A stretch of 39,931 nt of DNA, from positions 1 to 39,931 of the forward strand of contig JAZRNK010000150.1 in assembly GCA_045648145.1 (NCBI GenBank). Direction: 5' to 3'. A program made the translations under genes and the position numbers. The stretch comes from UMGS172 sp045648145 (lineage in GTDB: Bacteria > Bacillota > Clostridia > Oscillospirales > Acutalibacteraceae). The notes beneath the pieces were generated by a model. It did no database searches and had not been told where the DNA came from. It was given only the letters and a program-made list of their open reading frames with translations. The first letter of the stretch is position 1. The number at the start of each line of letters is the position of its first letter. Of this stretch, positions 25,470 to 33,015 are shown one piece after another.

Positions 25470-26525
25470 ATGGCTTTCGAGATTGATAATTCAACAGCTG
25501 ATGTTGTACAGATTAAAGTTGTAGGTGTTGGCGGCGGCGGCGGTAACGCTGTTAACCGTATGGTTGACGCAGGTGTTCGCGGCGTAGAATTTATTGCTAT
25601 CAACACTGATAAAGCAGCTTTGTTGCTTTCTAAAGCAAATCATAAAATTCAGATCGGCGAAAAGCTGACCAAGGGTCAGGGTGCCGGTGCAAGCCCCAAT
25701 AAGGGCGAGGACGCAGCTCAGGAGTCTAAGGACGAGATCGCTGCAGCTCTTCGCAGTGCAGATATGGTATTTATTGCTGCCGGTATGGGCGGCGGTACAG
25801 GTACCGGTGCTGCTCCTGTTGTTGCTCAGATTGCTAAAGAGCTTGGTATTCTTACCGTTGGTATCGTTACCAAACCTTTTGCTTTTGAAGGTAAGAAGAG
25901 AATGGACAATGCTGAAGAAGGTATTGCCGCTTTAAGAGAACAGGTTGATAGCCTTATCGTTATTCCAAACGAAAGACTTAAATTTGTTTCTGAACAGAAG
26001 ATTACATTTAAGAATGCATTTGAAATTGCCGATGACGTTCTCCGTCAGGGTGTTCAGAGCATTTCAGAGCTTATCAACGTTACCTCTATGGTTAACCTTG
26101 ACTTTGCCGACGTTACAGCTGTTATGAAGGATGCAGGTTATGCTCATATGGGTGTTGGTACTGCTACCGGTCGCGACAAGGCAGAGCTTGCAGCTCAGAA
26201 GGCTATTTCAAGTCCTCTTATCGAAACCAGTATGGACAATGCACGTGGTGTTATCATCAGCATTACCGCTTCTATGGATATCGGTCTTGAAGAGATTGAA
26301 CAGGCTTCTACCATTATTTCTAATATGGCTCATCCTGATGCAACTATCATTTGGGGTGCACAGCTTGATGAAAATCTTGAGGACGAAATGCGTATTACTG
26401 TTGTTGCAACCGGCCTCGGTGATGACACCAAGAAGAGCCCTGCAGATGATATTTTGAATAGCATTTCTTCTAATGCAGACGGCGACGACGAGTTTATCTC
26501 TGTTCTCGACGTATTTAACAAATAA
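25470..26525 (+). CDS. ftsZ: cell division protein FtsZ
   Basis: 351 residues. Tubulin-like GTPase that forms the Z-ring. GTP-binding VGVGGGGGNAVNRM near 19-32, the tubulin signature GMGGGTGTGAAPV near 107-119, and VTSMVNLDFADV. ATG 25470 is chosen because GGAAGG abuts the earlier ATG at 25461 but is well placed for this one. The C-terminal linker is very short, and the tail DDEFISVLDVFNK differs from the usual IPxFLR-type peptide that binds FtsA or SepF. The codons look strongly biased, fitting high expression. A terminator follows. Confidence 0.97.
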   Translation: MAFEIDNSTADVVQIKVVGVGGGGGNAVNRMVDAGVRGVEFIAINTDKAALLLSKANHKIQIGEKLTKGQGAGASPNKGEDAAQESKDEIAAALRSADMVFIAAGMGGGTGTGAAPVVAQIAKELGILTVGIVTKPFAFEGKKRMDNAEEGIAALREQVDSLIVIPNERLKFVSEQKITFKNAFEIADDVLRQGVQSISELINVTSMVNLDFADVTAVMKDAGYAHMGVGTATGRDKAELAAQKAISSPLIETSMDNARGVIISITASMDIGLEEIEQASTIISNMAHPDATIIWGAQLDENLEDEMRITVVATGLGDDTKKSPADDILNSISSNADGDDEFISVLDVFNK

Positions 26526-26539
26526 TTTATACGAATGCA

Positions 26540-26569
26540 AAGCACCGAGAGTAATCTCGGTGCTTTTTT
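26540..26569 (+). terminator. terminator of ftsZ
   Basis: AAGCACCGAGA (26540-26550) pairs with TCTCGGTGCTT (26555-26565) around GTAA, with a T-run to 26569. Confidence 0.93.
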
Positions 26570-26572
26570 GTG

Positions 26573-26603
26573 CTTAGTGTGATGGGTTTGAGTTCCGTCA
26601 TAT
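26573..26603. repeat. hairpin repeat, copy 2 (after ftsZ)
   Basis: CTTAGTGTGATGGG matches CTTAGTGTGACGGG of the copy at 20858-20871. GTGTGATGG (26577-26585) pairs with CCGTCATAT (26595-26603) using wobbles, so pairing is kept while the bases differ. Confidence 0.5.
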
Positions 26604-26604
26604 T

Positions 26605-26638
26605 AAAACAAACCCTGCCAAGTGTGTACCTGGCAGGG
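26605..26638 (-). terminator. terminator of the asd-dapA-dapB operon
   Basis: CCCTGCCA (26613-26620) pairs with TGGCAGGG (26631-26638); on the minus strand it is followed by TTTGTTTT. It lies just beyond the dapB stop. Confidence 0.82.
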
Positions 26639-26646
26639 TAAAAATT

Positions 26647-27393
26647 TTATATAAGGTCTTTCATACTGTAGAGTCCTGCAGGTTTGCCTTTTAAGAACAA
26701 GGCAGCCTTGATAGAACCGACAGCAAAAACGTCTTTTGAAAATGCGGAATGTGAAAGGGTAATTACTTCGTCACGACCTGCGAAAATCACGTCGTGCTGA
26801 CCGACAATAGTACCGCCTCTGACAGCGTGGATACCAATCTCATTGGCAGTCCTTTTTTCACGCTTTGAATGACGGTCATATTCGTATGTGAACTTGTTGT
26901 CGTTTTCTTCATTTATAGCATTGGCAAGCATAATTGCCGTGCCGCTCGGAGCATCAATTTTCTGGTTATGATGTTTTTCAACAATTTCGATATCAAAACC
27001 GTCGCCTAAAAATTTAGATGCTGTTTTGGAAAGTTCGACCAAAAGATTAACACCGAGTGACATATTAAAGGTGAAGAAAACAGGAACAACACGAGCTGCC
27101 GATTTAATGTTTTCAATGTCTGCATCGGTTAAGCCGGTAGTTGCAACAACAATAGGTGTTTTGGTGCTTACGGCATATTCGAGTAACGAGCTCAAAGCGG
27201 CGGGGTGAGAAAAATCAATAATAACATCGCCGTTTTTAACGTCGTTAATGTTTGAAAAAACCTCGTATTCGTAAGCAGTATCTGTGTTTAAATCAACACC
27301 TGCGACAATTTTACAATCCTGTCGTGCAGCGACACAATTACTGATGGCTTTGCCCATTTTTCCGTTACAACCGTTAAGAATAATTTCTGTCAT
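26647..27393 (-). CDS. dapB: 4-hydroxy-tetrahydrodipicolinate reductase
   Basis: 248 residues. NAD(P)H reduction in the diaminopimelate/lysine pathway, using the product of DapA. The nucleotide site is NGCNGKMGKAI at 8-18. VVATTGL and the catalytic region EIVEKHHNQKIDAPSGTA (His-His, Lys) are intact. It is the third gene of asd-dapA-dapB, starting 20 bp after dapA. It supplies meso-DAP for the MurE encoded in this window. Confidence 0.96.
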   Translation of the reverse strand: MTEIILNGCNGKMGKAISNCVAARQDCKIVAGVDLNTDTAYEYEVFSNINDVKNGDVIIDFSHPAALSSLLEYAVSTKTPIVVATTGLTDADIENIKSAARVVPVFFTFNMSLGVNLLVELSKTASKFLGDGFDIEIVEKHHNQKIDAPSGTAIMLANAINEENDNKFTYEYDRHSKREKRTANEIGIHAVRGGTIVGQHDVIFAGRDEVITLSHSAFSKDVFAVGSIKAALFLKGKPAGLYSMKDLI

Positions 27394-27413
27394 TTTTGCA
27401 CATCCAATAAATT

Positions 27414-28301
27414 TTATACAAGTGAATGCTTGGCAAGTTCTCTGCGAAGAGCCTCTCTTGCTTCGTCGGTCATAGGTGCCAAAGGCATTCTGAGAGGACC
27501 GACGTTAAGTCCCATCATATTCATAGCCTCTTTAACGGGAATTGGGTTAACGTCGCTGAACAAAGCGTTAATAAGGCTTAAATATTTAAGCTGTAGTTCA
27601 CGCGATTTTTCAATATTACCCTTAAAGAACTCCTCACAAATGTTGTGGGTTTCTTTAGGTAAAATATTGGAAAGAACCGAAATAACACCGATACCGCCAA
27701 GAGAAAGAATAGGAACGATTTCGTCATCGTTACCCGAGTAGATATCAAGGTCGTCACCACAGAGGCTTTTAGTCTTGGCGATAGAAGAAATATCACCGTT
27801 AGCTTCTTTTGCAGCAACGATATTTTCGTGCTTGGATAATTCCTTATAAGTTTCAGGCTTGATAGCTGTACCTGTACGGCTGGGAACATTATAAAGAATG
27901 ATAGGTGTTTTTACACGATCGGCAACATAAGTGTAATGCTTAATAAGACCATTTTGAGAGGTTTTATTGTAGTATGGTGTTACCATAAGCAAACCGTCAA
28001 CACCGATTGCCTCAGCGTGTTGTGAAAGCTGTGCGGCATACATTGTGTCGTTACTGCCGGTGCCTGCAATAATAGGAATACGCTTATCGGTAACAGCAAC
28101 AACCTCTTCCAAAACCTTTAAATGTTCGTCATTGTCAAGTGTTGATGATTCACCGGTAGTTCCGCAAACGACCAAAGCATCAACACCGCCGCTAATTTGC
28201 TCTTCAACCAACTGTCTGAGTCTAGGATAGTTGACCGAACAGTCATCGTTGAAGGGTGTTACAAGAGCTGTGGCACAGCCTGTGAAAATTCTTTTCTTCA
28301 T
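27414..28301 (-). CDS. dapA: 4-hydroxy-tetrahydrodipicolinate synthase
   Basis: 295 residues, a TIM-barrel aldolase. It condenses pyruvate with aspartate semialdehyde made by the upstream Asd. Motifs: CGTTGESSTL near 46-55, catalytic Tyr in YNVPSRTGT, Schiff-base Lys in VAAKEANGD. GGAG lies upstream of the ATG and the gene follows asd by 22 bp. In many bacteria it is feedback-inhibited by lysine; this cannot be judged here. Confidence 0.96.
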   Translation of the reverse strand: MKKRIFTGCATALVTPFNDDCSVNYPRLRQLVEEQISGGVDALVVCGTTGESSTLDNDEHLKVLEEVVAVTDKRIPIIAGTGSNDTMYAAQLSQHAEAIGVDGLLMVTPYYNKTSQNGLIKHYTYVADRVKTPIILYNVPSRTGTAIKPETYKELSKHENIVAAKEANGDISSIAKTKSLCGDDLDIYSGNDDEIVPILSLGGIGVISVLSNILPKETHNICEEFFKGNIEKSRELQLKYLSLINALFSDVNPIPVKEAMNMMGLNVGPLRMPLAPMTDEAREALRRELAKHSLV

Positions 28302-28323
28302 AAAACAAAACTCCGTTTATAAA

Positions 28324-29406
28324 TTAATCAAAATAGCCTTTAGCGCAAAGCAGTTCTGCTAAAAGAACACCGCCGCCAGCTGCGCCTCTTAATGTGTTGT
28401 GGGAGAGGCAAACGAACTTGTAATCATATTGTGTATCTTCACGAAGACGGCCTATTGAAACTGCCATACCGCCTTCCAAGTCACGCTGTAATTTTGTCTG
28501 GGGAAGATTGTCTTCTTCAAAGTAGTTGAGGAACTGCTTTGGTGCGCTGGGAAGATCAAGCTTTTGTGCGGCACCGCTGAAGTTCTTCCAAAGCTCTTTT
28601 ATTTGCTCTTTTGTGGGTTTGTTTTTAAACCTTACAAAAACTGCAGCCATATGTCCGTCCGAAACGGGAACACGCAAACACTGTGCTGTAAAGTGGGGCT
28701 TTTCGCTGTTGATAATTTTGTCACCCTCAACCTTACCCCAAATCTTTAACGGCTCCTGCTCTGACTTTTCTTCCTCGCCACCTATGTAGGGGATAACATT
28801 ATCAATGATTTCGGGGAAGGTTTCAAAGGTTTTACCTGCGCCCGAGATTGCCTGATATGTACAGACAAGCGCATCCTCAACGCCAAAATCCTTATCTAAA
28901 GGATAAAGAGCGGGAACGTAGCTCTGGAGTGAGCAGTTGGACTTGACGGCGATAAAGCCACGCTTTGTACCCAAACGCTTTCTCTGTGCTTCGATAATTT
29001 TAATATGGTCATCATTAATCTCCGGAATAACCATCGGTACGTCGGGAGTATGACGGTGAGCGCTGTTGTTTGAAATGACGGGGCATTCGTGCTTGGCGTA
29101 AAGTTCTTCCAAAGCCTTGATTTCGTCCTTCTTCATATTAACTGCGCAGAAAACAAAATCAACCATTGAAGTGATTTTTTCTATATCTTCAGTAGCGTCG
29201 AGAACTACGATATTTTTCATAGACTCGGGGATAGGTGCCTTCATAGCCCATCTGCTACCAACGGTTTCTTCATATTTTTTACCTGCACTTCTGCCACTTG
29301 CAGCAAGTACGGTTACCTCAAACCAAGGATGGTTTTCAAGCAATGTTGCAAAACGCTGACCAACCATACCGGTAGCACCTATAATACCTACTTTGTACTT
29401 TTTCAT
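28324..29406 (-). CDS. asd: aspartate-semialdehyde dehydrogenase (archaeal/fungal-type)
   Basis: 360 residues. Reduces aspartyl phosphate, giving the branch-point metabolite for lysine/DAP, threonine and methionine. NADP site GIIGATGMVGQRF at 8-20. Catalytic Cys158 in SNCSLQ. YQAISGAGKTF and the His in VPVSDGHMAAV follow. The SNCSLQ context and overall form fit the longer archaeal/eukaryotic-like class rather than the classic bacterial one; that class assignment is from memory of the families. First gene of the operon, preceded by a consensus promoter and a terminator-like hairpin in the leader. Confidence 0.93.
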   Translation of the reverse strand: MKKYKVGIIGATGMVGQRFATLLENHPWFEVTVLAASGRSAGKKYEETVGSRWAMKAPIPESMKNIVVLDATEDIEKITSMVDFVFCAVNMKKDEIKALEELYAKHECPVISNNSAHRHTPDVPMVIPEINDDHIKIIEAQRKRLGTKRGFIAVKSNCSLQSYVPALYPLDKDFGVEDALVCTYQAISGAGKTFETFPEIIDNVIPYIGGEEEKSEQEPLKIWGKVEGDKIINSEKPHFTAQCLRVPVSDGHMAAVFVRFKNKPTKEQIKELWKNFSGAAQKLDLPSAPKQFLNYFEEDNLPQTKLQRDLEGGMAVSIGRLREDTQYDYKFVCLSHNTLRGAAGGGVLLAELLCAKGYFD

Positions 29407-29434
29407 TATGTATCACCCTTAACTTGTTTTAAAA

Positions 29435-29459
29435 AAGGTGTTGATTAATTTAACACCTT
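29435..29459 (-). promoter_or_regulatory. terminator-like hairpin in the asd leader (possible attenuator)
   Basis: AAGGTGTT (29435-29442) pairs with AACACCTT (29452-29459). On the minus strand the stem is followed directly by a run of T, the form of an intrinsic terminator, yet it lies about 30 nt before the asd start and downstream of the promoter. A second inverted repeat AATATAAT/ATTATATT (29462-29486) lies between it and the promoter. Confidence 0.6.
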
Positions 29460-29494
29460 GCAATATAATATCTTTTGAATTATATTATTATTAA

Positions 29495-29523
29495 ATTATA
29501 CATTCGTAGTATTTATTTGTCAA
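29495..29523 (-). promoter_or_regulatory. consensus promoter of asd-dapA-dapB
   Basis: On the minus strand TTGACA (29518-29523), 17 bp, TATAAT (29495-29500). The predicted start of transcription is near 29488, leaving a leader of about 80 nt. Confidence 0.9.
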
Positions 29524-29571
29524 ACATATTTTATGCGGATTTTGTCTATTTGTTAAAGTTTGGAGAAACTA

Positions 29572-30591
29572 ATGAAAAAAAGTGATTTTTATTACGATTT
29601 ACCGGAAGAATTAATAGCACAGGTGCCGGTTGAACCGCGCACATCCTCCAGATTGCTTTGCTTAAACCGCCAAAGCGGTGAATTTAAGGATGGCGTTTTT
29701 ACCGATGTTATTGATTTTCTTAATGAGGGCGACTGTCTTATTATGAACAACACACGTGTTCTTCCTGCAAGGATTTTTGGAACCAGGACCGATACAGGCT
29801 CGGTTGTTGAGTTTGTTTTGTTAAAGCAGTTAGAAAACGATATTTGGGAGTGTCTTGCAGGGCCAGGTAAAAAGGCTAAAATCGGCAAAGCTTTTAAATT
29901 CAGCGACGAGTTGTCTTTAGAGGTTATCGACGTAACGGCCGAGGGAAACCGAATTGTTAAGTTTTTATATAATGGTGTATTTTTTGATATTCTTGATAGA
30001 GTAGGTCAGATGCCGTTACCACCGTACATTACGGAAAAATTAGAGGATAAGGAACGTTATCAGACCGTTTATTCCAAAGAACTTGGCTCAGCGGCGGCAC
30101 CCACAGCAGGTTTGCATTTTACCAATGATTTTATTGAAAAAATCAAACAAAAGGGTGTAAAAATCGGTTTTGTGACGTTGCACGTGGGTCTCGGCACCTT
30201 CAGACCTGTTAAGGTTGATGAAATTGCCGAACACAAAATGCATTCTGAACATTATTTTATCCCCAAAGAAACGGCAGAGCTGATTAAGCAAACAAAGCTT
30301 AACGGCGGCAAGGTTTTTTGTGTCGGCACGACCTCTTGCAGAACTTTGGAAAGCGCCGCAAGAAACGGTGAAATTGTTGAATGCAGTGATGATACCGACA
30401 TTTTTATCTATCCCGGATATAAATTCAAGTGTATGGACGGTTTGATTACCAATTTCCATTTACCCGAAAGCACACTTATTATGCTTGTAAGCGCTTTTGC
30501 AGGGTATGATAACACTATGAAGGCATATCATCATGCAGTCGAGGAAAAATACAGATTTTTCTCCTTCGGCGATGCAATGCTAATTTATTGA
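29572..30591 (+). CDS. queA: S-adenosylmethionine:tRNA ribosyltransferase-isomerase
   Basis: 339 residues. Adds the cyclopentene-ring precursor from SAM to preQ1 in tRNA, forming epoxyqueuosine. Family blocks: DFYYDLPEELIAQ at the N terminus, DCLIMNNTRVLPARI, AAPTAGLHFT, HVGLGTFRPVKV, and GLITNFHLPESTLIMLV with FSFGDAMLI at the end. ATG 29572 has GGAG 6 bases upstream; a TTG at 29560 would put the site inside the gene. Followed by tgt 19 bp on; together they are the two central tRNA-queuosine steps. Confidence 0.96.
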   Translation: MKKSDFYYDLPEELIAQVPVEPRTSSRLLCLNRQSGEFKDGVFTDVIDFLNEGDCLIMNNTRVLPARIFGTRTDTGSVVEFVLLKQLENDIWECLAGPGKKAKIGKAFKFSDELSLEVIDVTAEGNRIVKFLYNGVFFDILDRVGQMPLPPYITEKLEDKERYQTVYSKELGSAAAPTAGLHFTNDFIEKIKQKGVKIGFVTLHVGLGTFRPVKVDEIAEHKMHSEHYFIPKETAELIKQTKLNGGKVFCVGTTSCRTLESAARNGEIVECSDDTDIFIYPGYKFKCMDGLITNFHLPESTLIMLVSAFAGYDNTMKAYHHAVEEKYRFFSFGDAMLIY

Positions 30592-30610
30592 ATTTAAGGA
30601 AAATGTAGTT

Positions 30611-31744
30611 ATGTTTAAGGTTATAAAAAAAGAAGGCTATGCCAGACGCGGCATATTTGAAACGGTACACGGTACGGTGCAGACACCTGCGTTTATGAAC
30701 GTTGCGACCTGCGCTGCAATAAAGGGTGCAGTTTCAGCGTTTGATATGTCGGAGGATCTACACACTCAGGTTATGCTTTGTAACACCTATCATCTTCATT
30801 TAAGACCGGGTGATGAGCTTGTAAAGAAAATGGGAGGTTTACACAAGTTTACCGGTTGGGACAAGCCTATCTTGACCGATAGCGGCGGTTTTCAGGTGTT
30901 TTCACTTGCGGCCTTGCGTAAAATCAATGAAGAAGGCGTTACTTTTAACTCTCACATCGATGGCCGAAAGATTTTTATGGGACCCGAGGAGAGTATGACA
31001 ATTCAGTCTAACCTTGGTTCGACTATTGCAATGGCTTTTGATGAATGTGTTGAAAACCCTGCCGAGTATTCCTATTCCGCACAATCCTGTGCAAGAACGA
31101 CACGTTGGCTTAAGCGTTGTAAAATTAAAATGGCCGAGCTTAATAAAAGGGAAGATACCGTCAATCCAAATCAGCTTTTATTTGGCATTAATCAGGGCTG
31201 TACTTATGACGATTTACGAATTGAACATATGAAGCAGATTGCCGAATTAGACCTTGATGGTTATGCAATCGGTGGTCTTGCGGTTGGTGAACCTGCAGAG
31301 GTTATGTACCGTGTTATTTCTGCTGTTGAACCATATATGCCGCAGGAAAAGCCAAGATATTTAATGGGTGTTGGAACGCCTGCAAACATACTTGAGGGCG
31401 TATCCCGTGGCGTCGATTTGTTTGACTGCGTAATGCCGAGTCGTAATGCACGTCACGGACATCTGTTTACCTGGGACGGAATTATTAACATTAACAATGA
31501 AAAGTACAAAGAGGACAGCAACCCGATTGATGTTAAATGCGGTTGCCCGACCTGCCGTAAGCATTCAAGATCTTATGTCAGACACCTTATTCGTAGCGGT
31601 GAAATGTTAGGCCAAAGGCTTTGTGTTGAACACAATTTGTATTTTTATAATACTTTAATGGAAAAAATTCGTGAAAATCTTGATAACGGGACTTTTGAAA
31701 GCTTTAAAAATGAAAGTATTGTTAAAATTAGCACAAGAATTTGA
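30611..31744 (+). CDS. tgt: tRNA-guanine transglycosylase
   Basis: 377 residues. Exchanges guanine-34 of GUN-anticodon tRNAs for preQ1. Catalytic-site Asp90 in LTDSGGFQVFS, DECVENPAEY, GGLAVGEP, and the nucleophile region DLFDCVMPSRNARHG. The zinc site CGCPTC near the C terminus with a following His is complete. AAGGAAAA lies before the ATG. Follows queA in an apparent operon; yajC has its own promoter beginning right after. Confidence 0.97.
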   Translation: MFKVIKKEGYARRGIFETVHGTVQTPAFMNVATCAAIKGAVSAFDMSEDLHTQVMLCNTYHLHLRPGDELVKKMGGLHKFTGWDKPILTDSGGFQVFSLAALRKINEEGVTFNSHIDGRKIFMGPEESMTIQSNLGSTIAMAFDECVENPAEYSYSAQSCARTTRWLKRCKIKMAELNKREDTVNPNQLLFGINQGCTYDDLRIEHMKQIAELDLDGYAIGGLAVGEPAEVMYRVISAVEPYMPQEKPRYLMGVGTPANILEGVSRGVDLFDCVMPSRNARHGHLFTWDGIININNEKYKEDSNPIDVKCGCPTCRKHSRSYVRHLIRSGEMLGQRLCVEHNLYFYNTLMEKIRENLDNGTFESFKNESIVKISTRI

Positions 31745-31752
31745 TATTTAAC

Positions 31753-31781
31753 TTGCAAAATAATCCAGTATATAGTAAAAT
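31753..31781 (+). promoter_or_regulatory. promoter of yajC
   Basis: TTGCAA (31753-31758), 17 bp, TAAAAT (31776-31781), about 29 bp before the yajC start. Confidence 0.6.
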
Positions 31782-31809
31782 ATCAACATATAAATTTGGA
31801 GGTATAAAT

Positions 31810-32085
31810 ATGCAGTTGTTTTCTATGATATTGATGCTTGTAATCTTCGGCGGTATGCTTTTCTTTATGAACCGTTCGCAGAAAAAGAAGCAGAAAAAGG
31901 AAGAAGAACAGAGAGAAAGTGTTCAAATCGGTGACGAGATAGTTACAATCGGTGGTTTTGTTGTTCGTGTTGTTTCTATTAAGGATGATTTCTTTATTGT
32001 TGAGTCTCCTGCCGACCACTCAAAATTTAAGATTAAAAAATGGGCTCTTTCGGCTAACAATACCGTTCACGAGGAAACAAAATAA
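31810..32085 (+). CDS. yajC: preprotein translocase accessory subunit YajC
   Basis: 91 residues: an N-terminal membrane helix (MILMLVIFGGMLFFM), a highly charged linker (KKKQKKEEEQR), then a small beta domain (IGDEIVTIGGFVVRVV). This is the YajC plan; it associates with SecDF and YidC at the Sec translocon. ATG 31810 is set by GGAGG 8 bases upstream; the upstream in-frame TTG at 31741 has none. Location after tgt is common in bacteria. Confidence 0.93.
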   Translation: MQLFSMILMLVIFGGMLFFMNRSQKKKQKKEEEQRESVQIGDEIVTIGGFVVRVVSIKDDFFIVESPADHSKFKIKKWALSANNTVHEETK

Positions 32086-32099
32086 GTAATAATTACTTT

Positions 32100-32134
32100 C
32101 ACCGTCCAATATACTTTATTGGGCGGTGTTTTTT
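32100..32134 (+). terminator. terminator of yajC whose 3' arm holds the next ribosome binding site
   Basis: CACCGTCCAATA (32100-32111) pairs with TATTGGGCGGTG (32117-32128), one G-U pair, then six T up to the ATG of the next gene. GGCGGTG in the 3' arm is the only ribosome binding site for that gene. Confidence 0.85.
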
Positions 32135-32542
32135 ATGAAATATCAGATAGGTTCAAATGGTTCCAACAAGTTTCTTTTGTCGTTGCTTTTTGGTATTGTC
32201 ATGGGTTTTGCTTCACTTTTTGTTATTTTACTGCTTTTTTCACTTATAACTACCCTTGCTGATTTAGGCGATGTTGCTATATCGGTTTTATCGACCGTTG
32301 CGATTGTGATATCGAGCTTTATATGCGGCTTTTTGTCGGCAAAACGGCTGGGAAGTAAGGCGTTAATTATCGGTGTCGTTTCGGGGTTCGTTTTTTACAT
32401 AACGGTGGCGATAATCTCTTTGATAACTACTAAAGATAGTTTTTCGTCGCTGTTTTTAATAAGACTCGCTTTGTCGGTTGTGATGTCGGCCGTTGGAGCT
32501 ATAGTTGCAACACAAAAGAAAAGTAATAAAAATATTATTTGA
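32135..32542 (+). CDS. TIGR04086-type small membrane protein
   Basis: 135 residues with four predicted membrane helices: LLSLLFGIVMGFASLFVILL, a second around VAISVLSTVAIVISSFICGFL, a third around ALIIGVVSGFVFYITVAII, and a fourth around LALSVVMSAVGAIVA; only fragments of each are quoted. A Gly-Ser-Lys cytoplasmic patch (SAKRLGSKA) lies between helices 2 and 3. Size, topology and position next to yajC fit the TIGR04086 family of Clostridia, whose function is unknown. The ATG directly follows the T-run of the yajC terminator, so expression may need readthrough. Confidence 0.68.
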   Translation: MKYQIGSNGSNKFLLSLLFGIVMGFASLFVILLLFSLITTLADLGDVAISVLSTVAIVISSFICGFLSAKRLGSKALIIGVVSGFVFYITVAIISLITTKDSFSSLFLIRLALSVVMSAVGAIVATQKKSNKNII

Positions 32543-32549
32543 AATTAGA

Positions 32550-32580
32550 CTGTACCTTTGTTTTAAGCAAAAAGGTACAG
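32550..32580 (+). terminator. hairpin terminator before rpsF
   Basis: CTGTACCTTT (32550-32559) pairs with AAAGGTACAG (32571-32580); followed by TATTCTTTTAT, a broken T-run. Confidence 0.72.
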
Positions 32581-32602
32581 TATTCTTTTATATAAAAAAA
32601 TG

Positions 32603-32631
32603 TTGACAATATTTAACTTCACTGTTATAAT
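32603..32631 (+). promoter_or_regulatory. consensus promoter of rpsF-ssb-rpsR
   Basis: TTGACA (32603-32608), 17 bp, TATAAT (32626-32631): a perfect sigma-A promoter, as expected for ribosomal protein genes. Confidence 0.93.
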
Positions 32632-32638
32632 ACTATGT

Positions 32639-32704
32639 GCTATTAAACTAATATCGGTGCAATAGCTCCTTGCCCTGTATATAGGGCCAAAAGTCCAAAA
32701 GGAG
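32639..32704 (+). promoter_or_regulatory. structured rpsF leader that can mask the ribosome binding site
   Basis: Three pairings fit together. GCTATT (32639-32644) pairs with AATAGC (32661-32666). GCCCT (32672-32676) pairs with AGGGC (32683-32687). CTCCTT (32666-32671) pairs with AAGGAG (32699-32704), the last being the ribosome binding site. Bacterial S6:S18 complexes are known to bind their own leader, so this may be that autoregulatory element. I did not match it to the published consensus. Confidence 0.5.
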
Positions 32705-32714
32705 GTGTAAACGT

Positions 32715-32999
32715 ATGGTAACCAAAAAGTATGAAGCAATGATGGTTTTCTCAGTTTTAAACGGTGAAGAGGCTACTAATGCCCTCGTTGAGAAATTCAA
32801 GACACTTGTTTCGGAAAACGGTACTATCGAAAACGTTGACGATTGGGGTAAACGCCGTCTTGCGTATCCCATCAACGATGAGGTAGAAGGCTACTACATC
32901 TTAGTCAACTTCGAGAGCCAGCCGAATTTCCCGGCAGAGCTTGACCGTGTTGCCAAGATCACTGACGGTGTACTCCGTACAATGGTCATCAGTAAGTAA
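32715..32999 (+). CDS. rpsF: 30S ribosomal protein S6
   Basis: 94 residues. S6 binds the central domain of 16S rRNA together with S18. Typical S6 sequence: KKYEAMMVFS at the start, WGKRRLAYPINDEVEGYYIL in the middle, and LRTMVISK at the end. AGGAGGTG precedes the ATG. First gene of the classic rpsF-ssb-rpsR operon, with S18 as its third gene. Confidence 0.97.
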   Translation: MVTKKYEAMMVFSVLNGEEATNALVEKFKTLVSENGTIENVDDWGKRRLAYPINDEVEGYYILVNFESQPNFPAELDRVAKITDGVLRTMVISK

Positions 33000-33015
33000 G
33001 GGTAGGTGCAGTTAA

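Noticed and set aside
29415..29461. Possible leader peptide (TTG start) crossing the asd leader hairpin
   Set aside because: No ribosome binding site, a weak start codon and no run of regulatory codons such as Lys or Thr.
29407..29494. Lysine riboswitch or T-box before asd
   Set aside because: The leader is only about 80 nt and lacks the conserved parts of either element.
31741..31809. Longer yajC start at TTG 31741
   Set aside because: It would overlap the tgt stop and the likely promoter; GGAGG fits the ATG at 31810.
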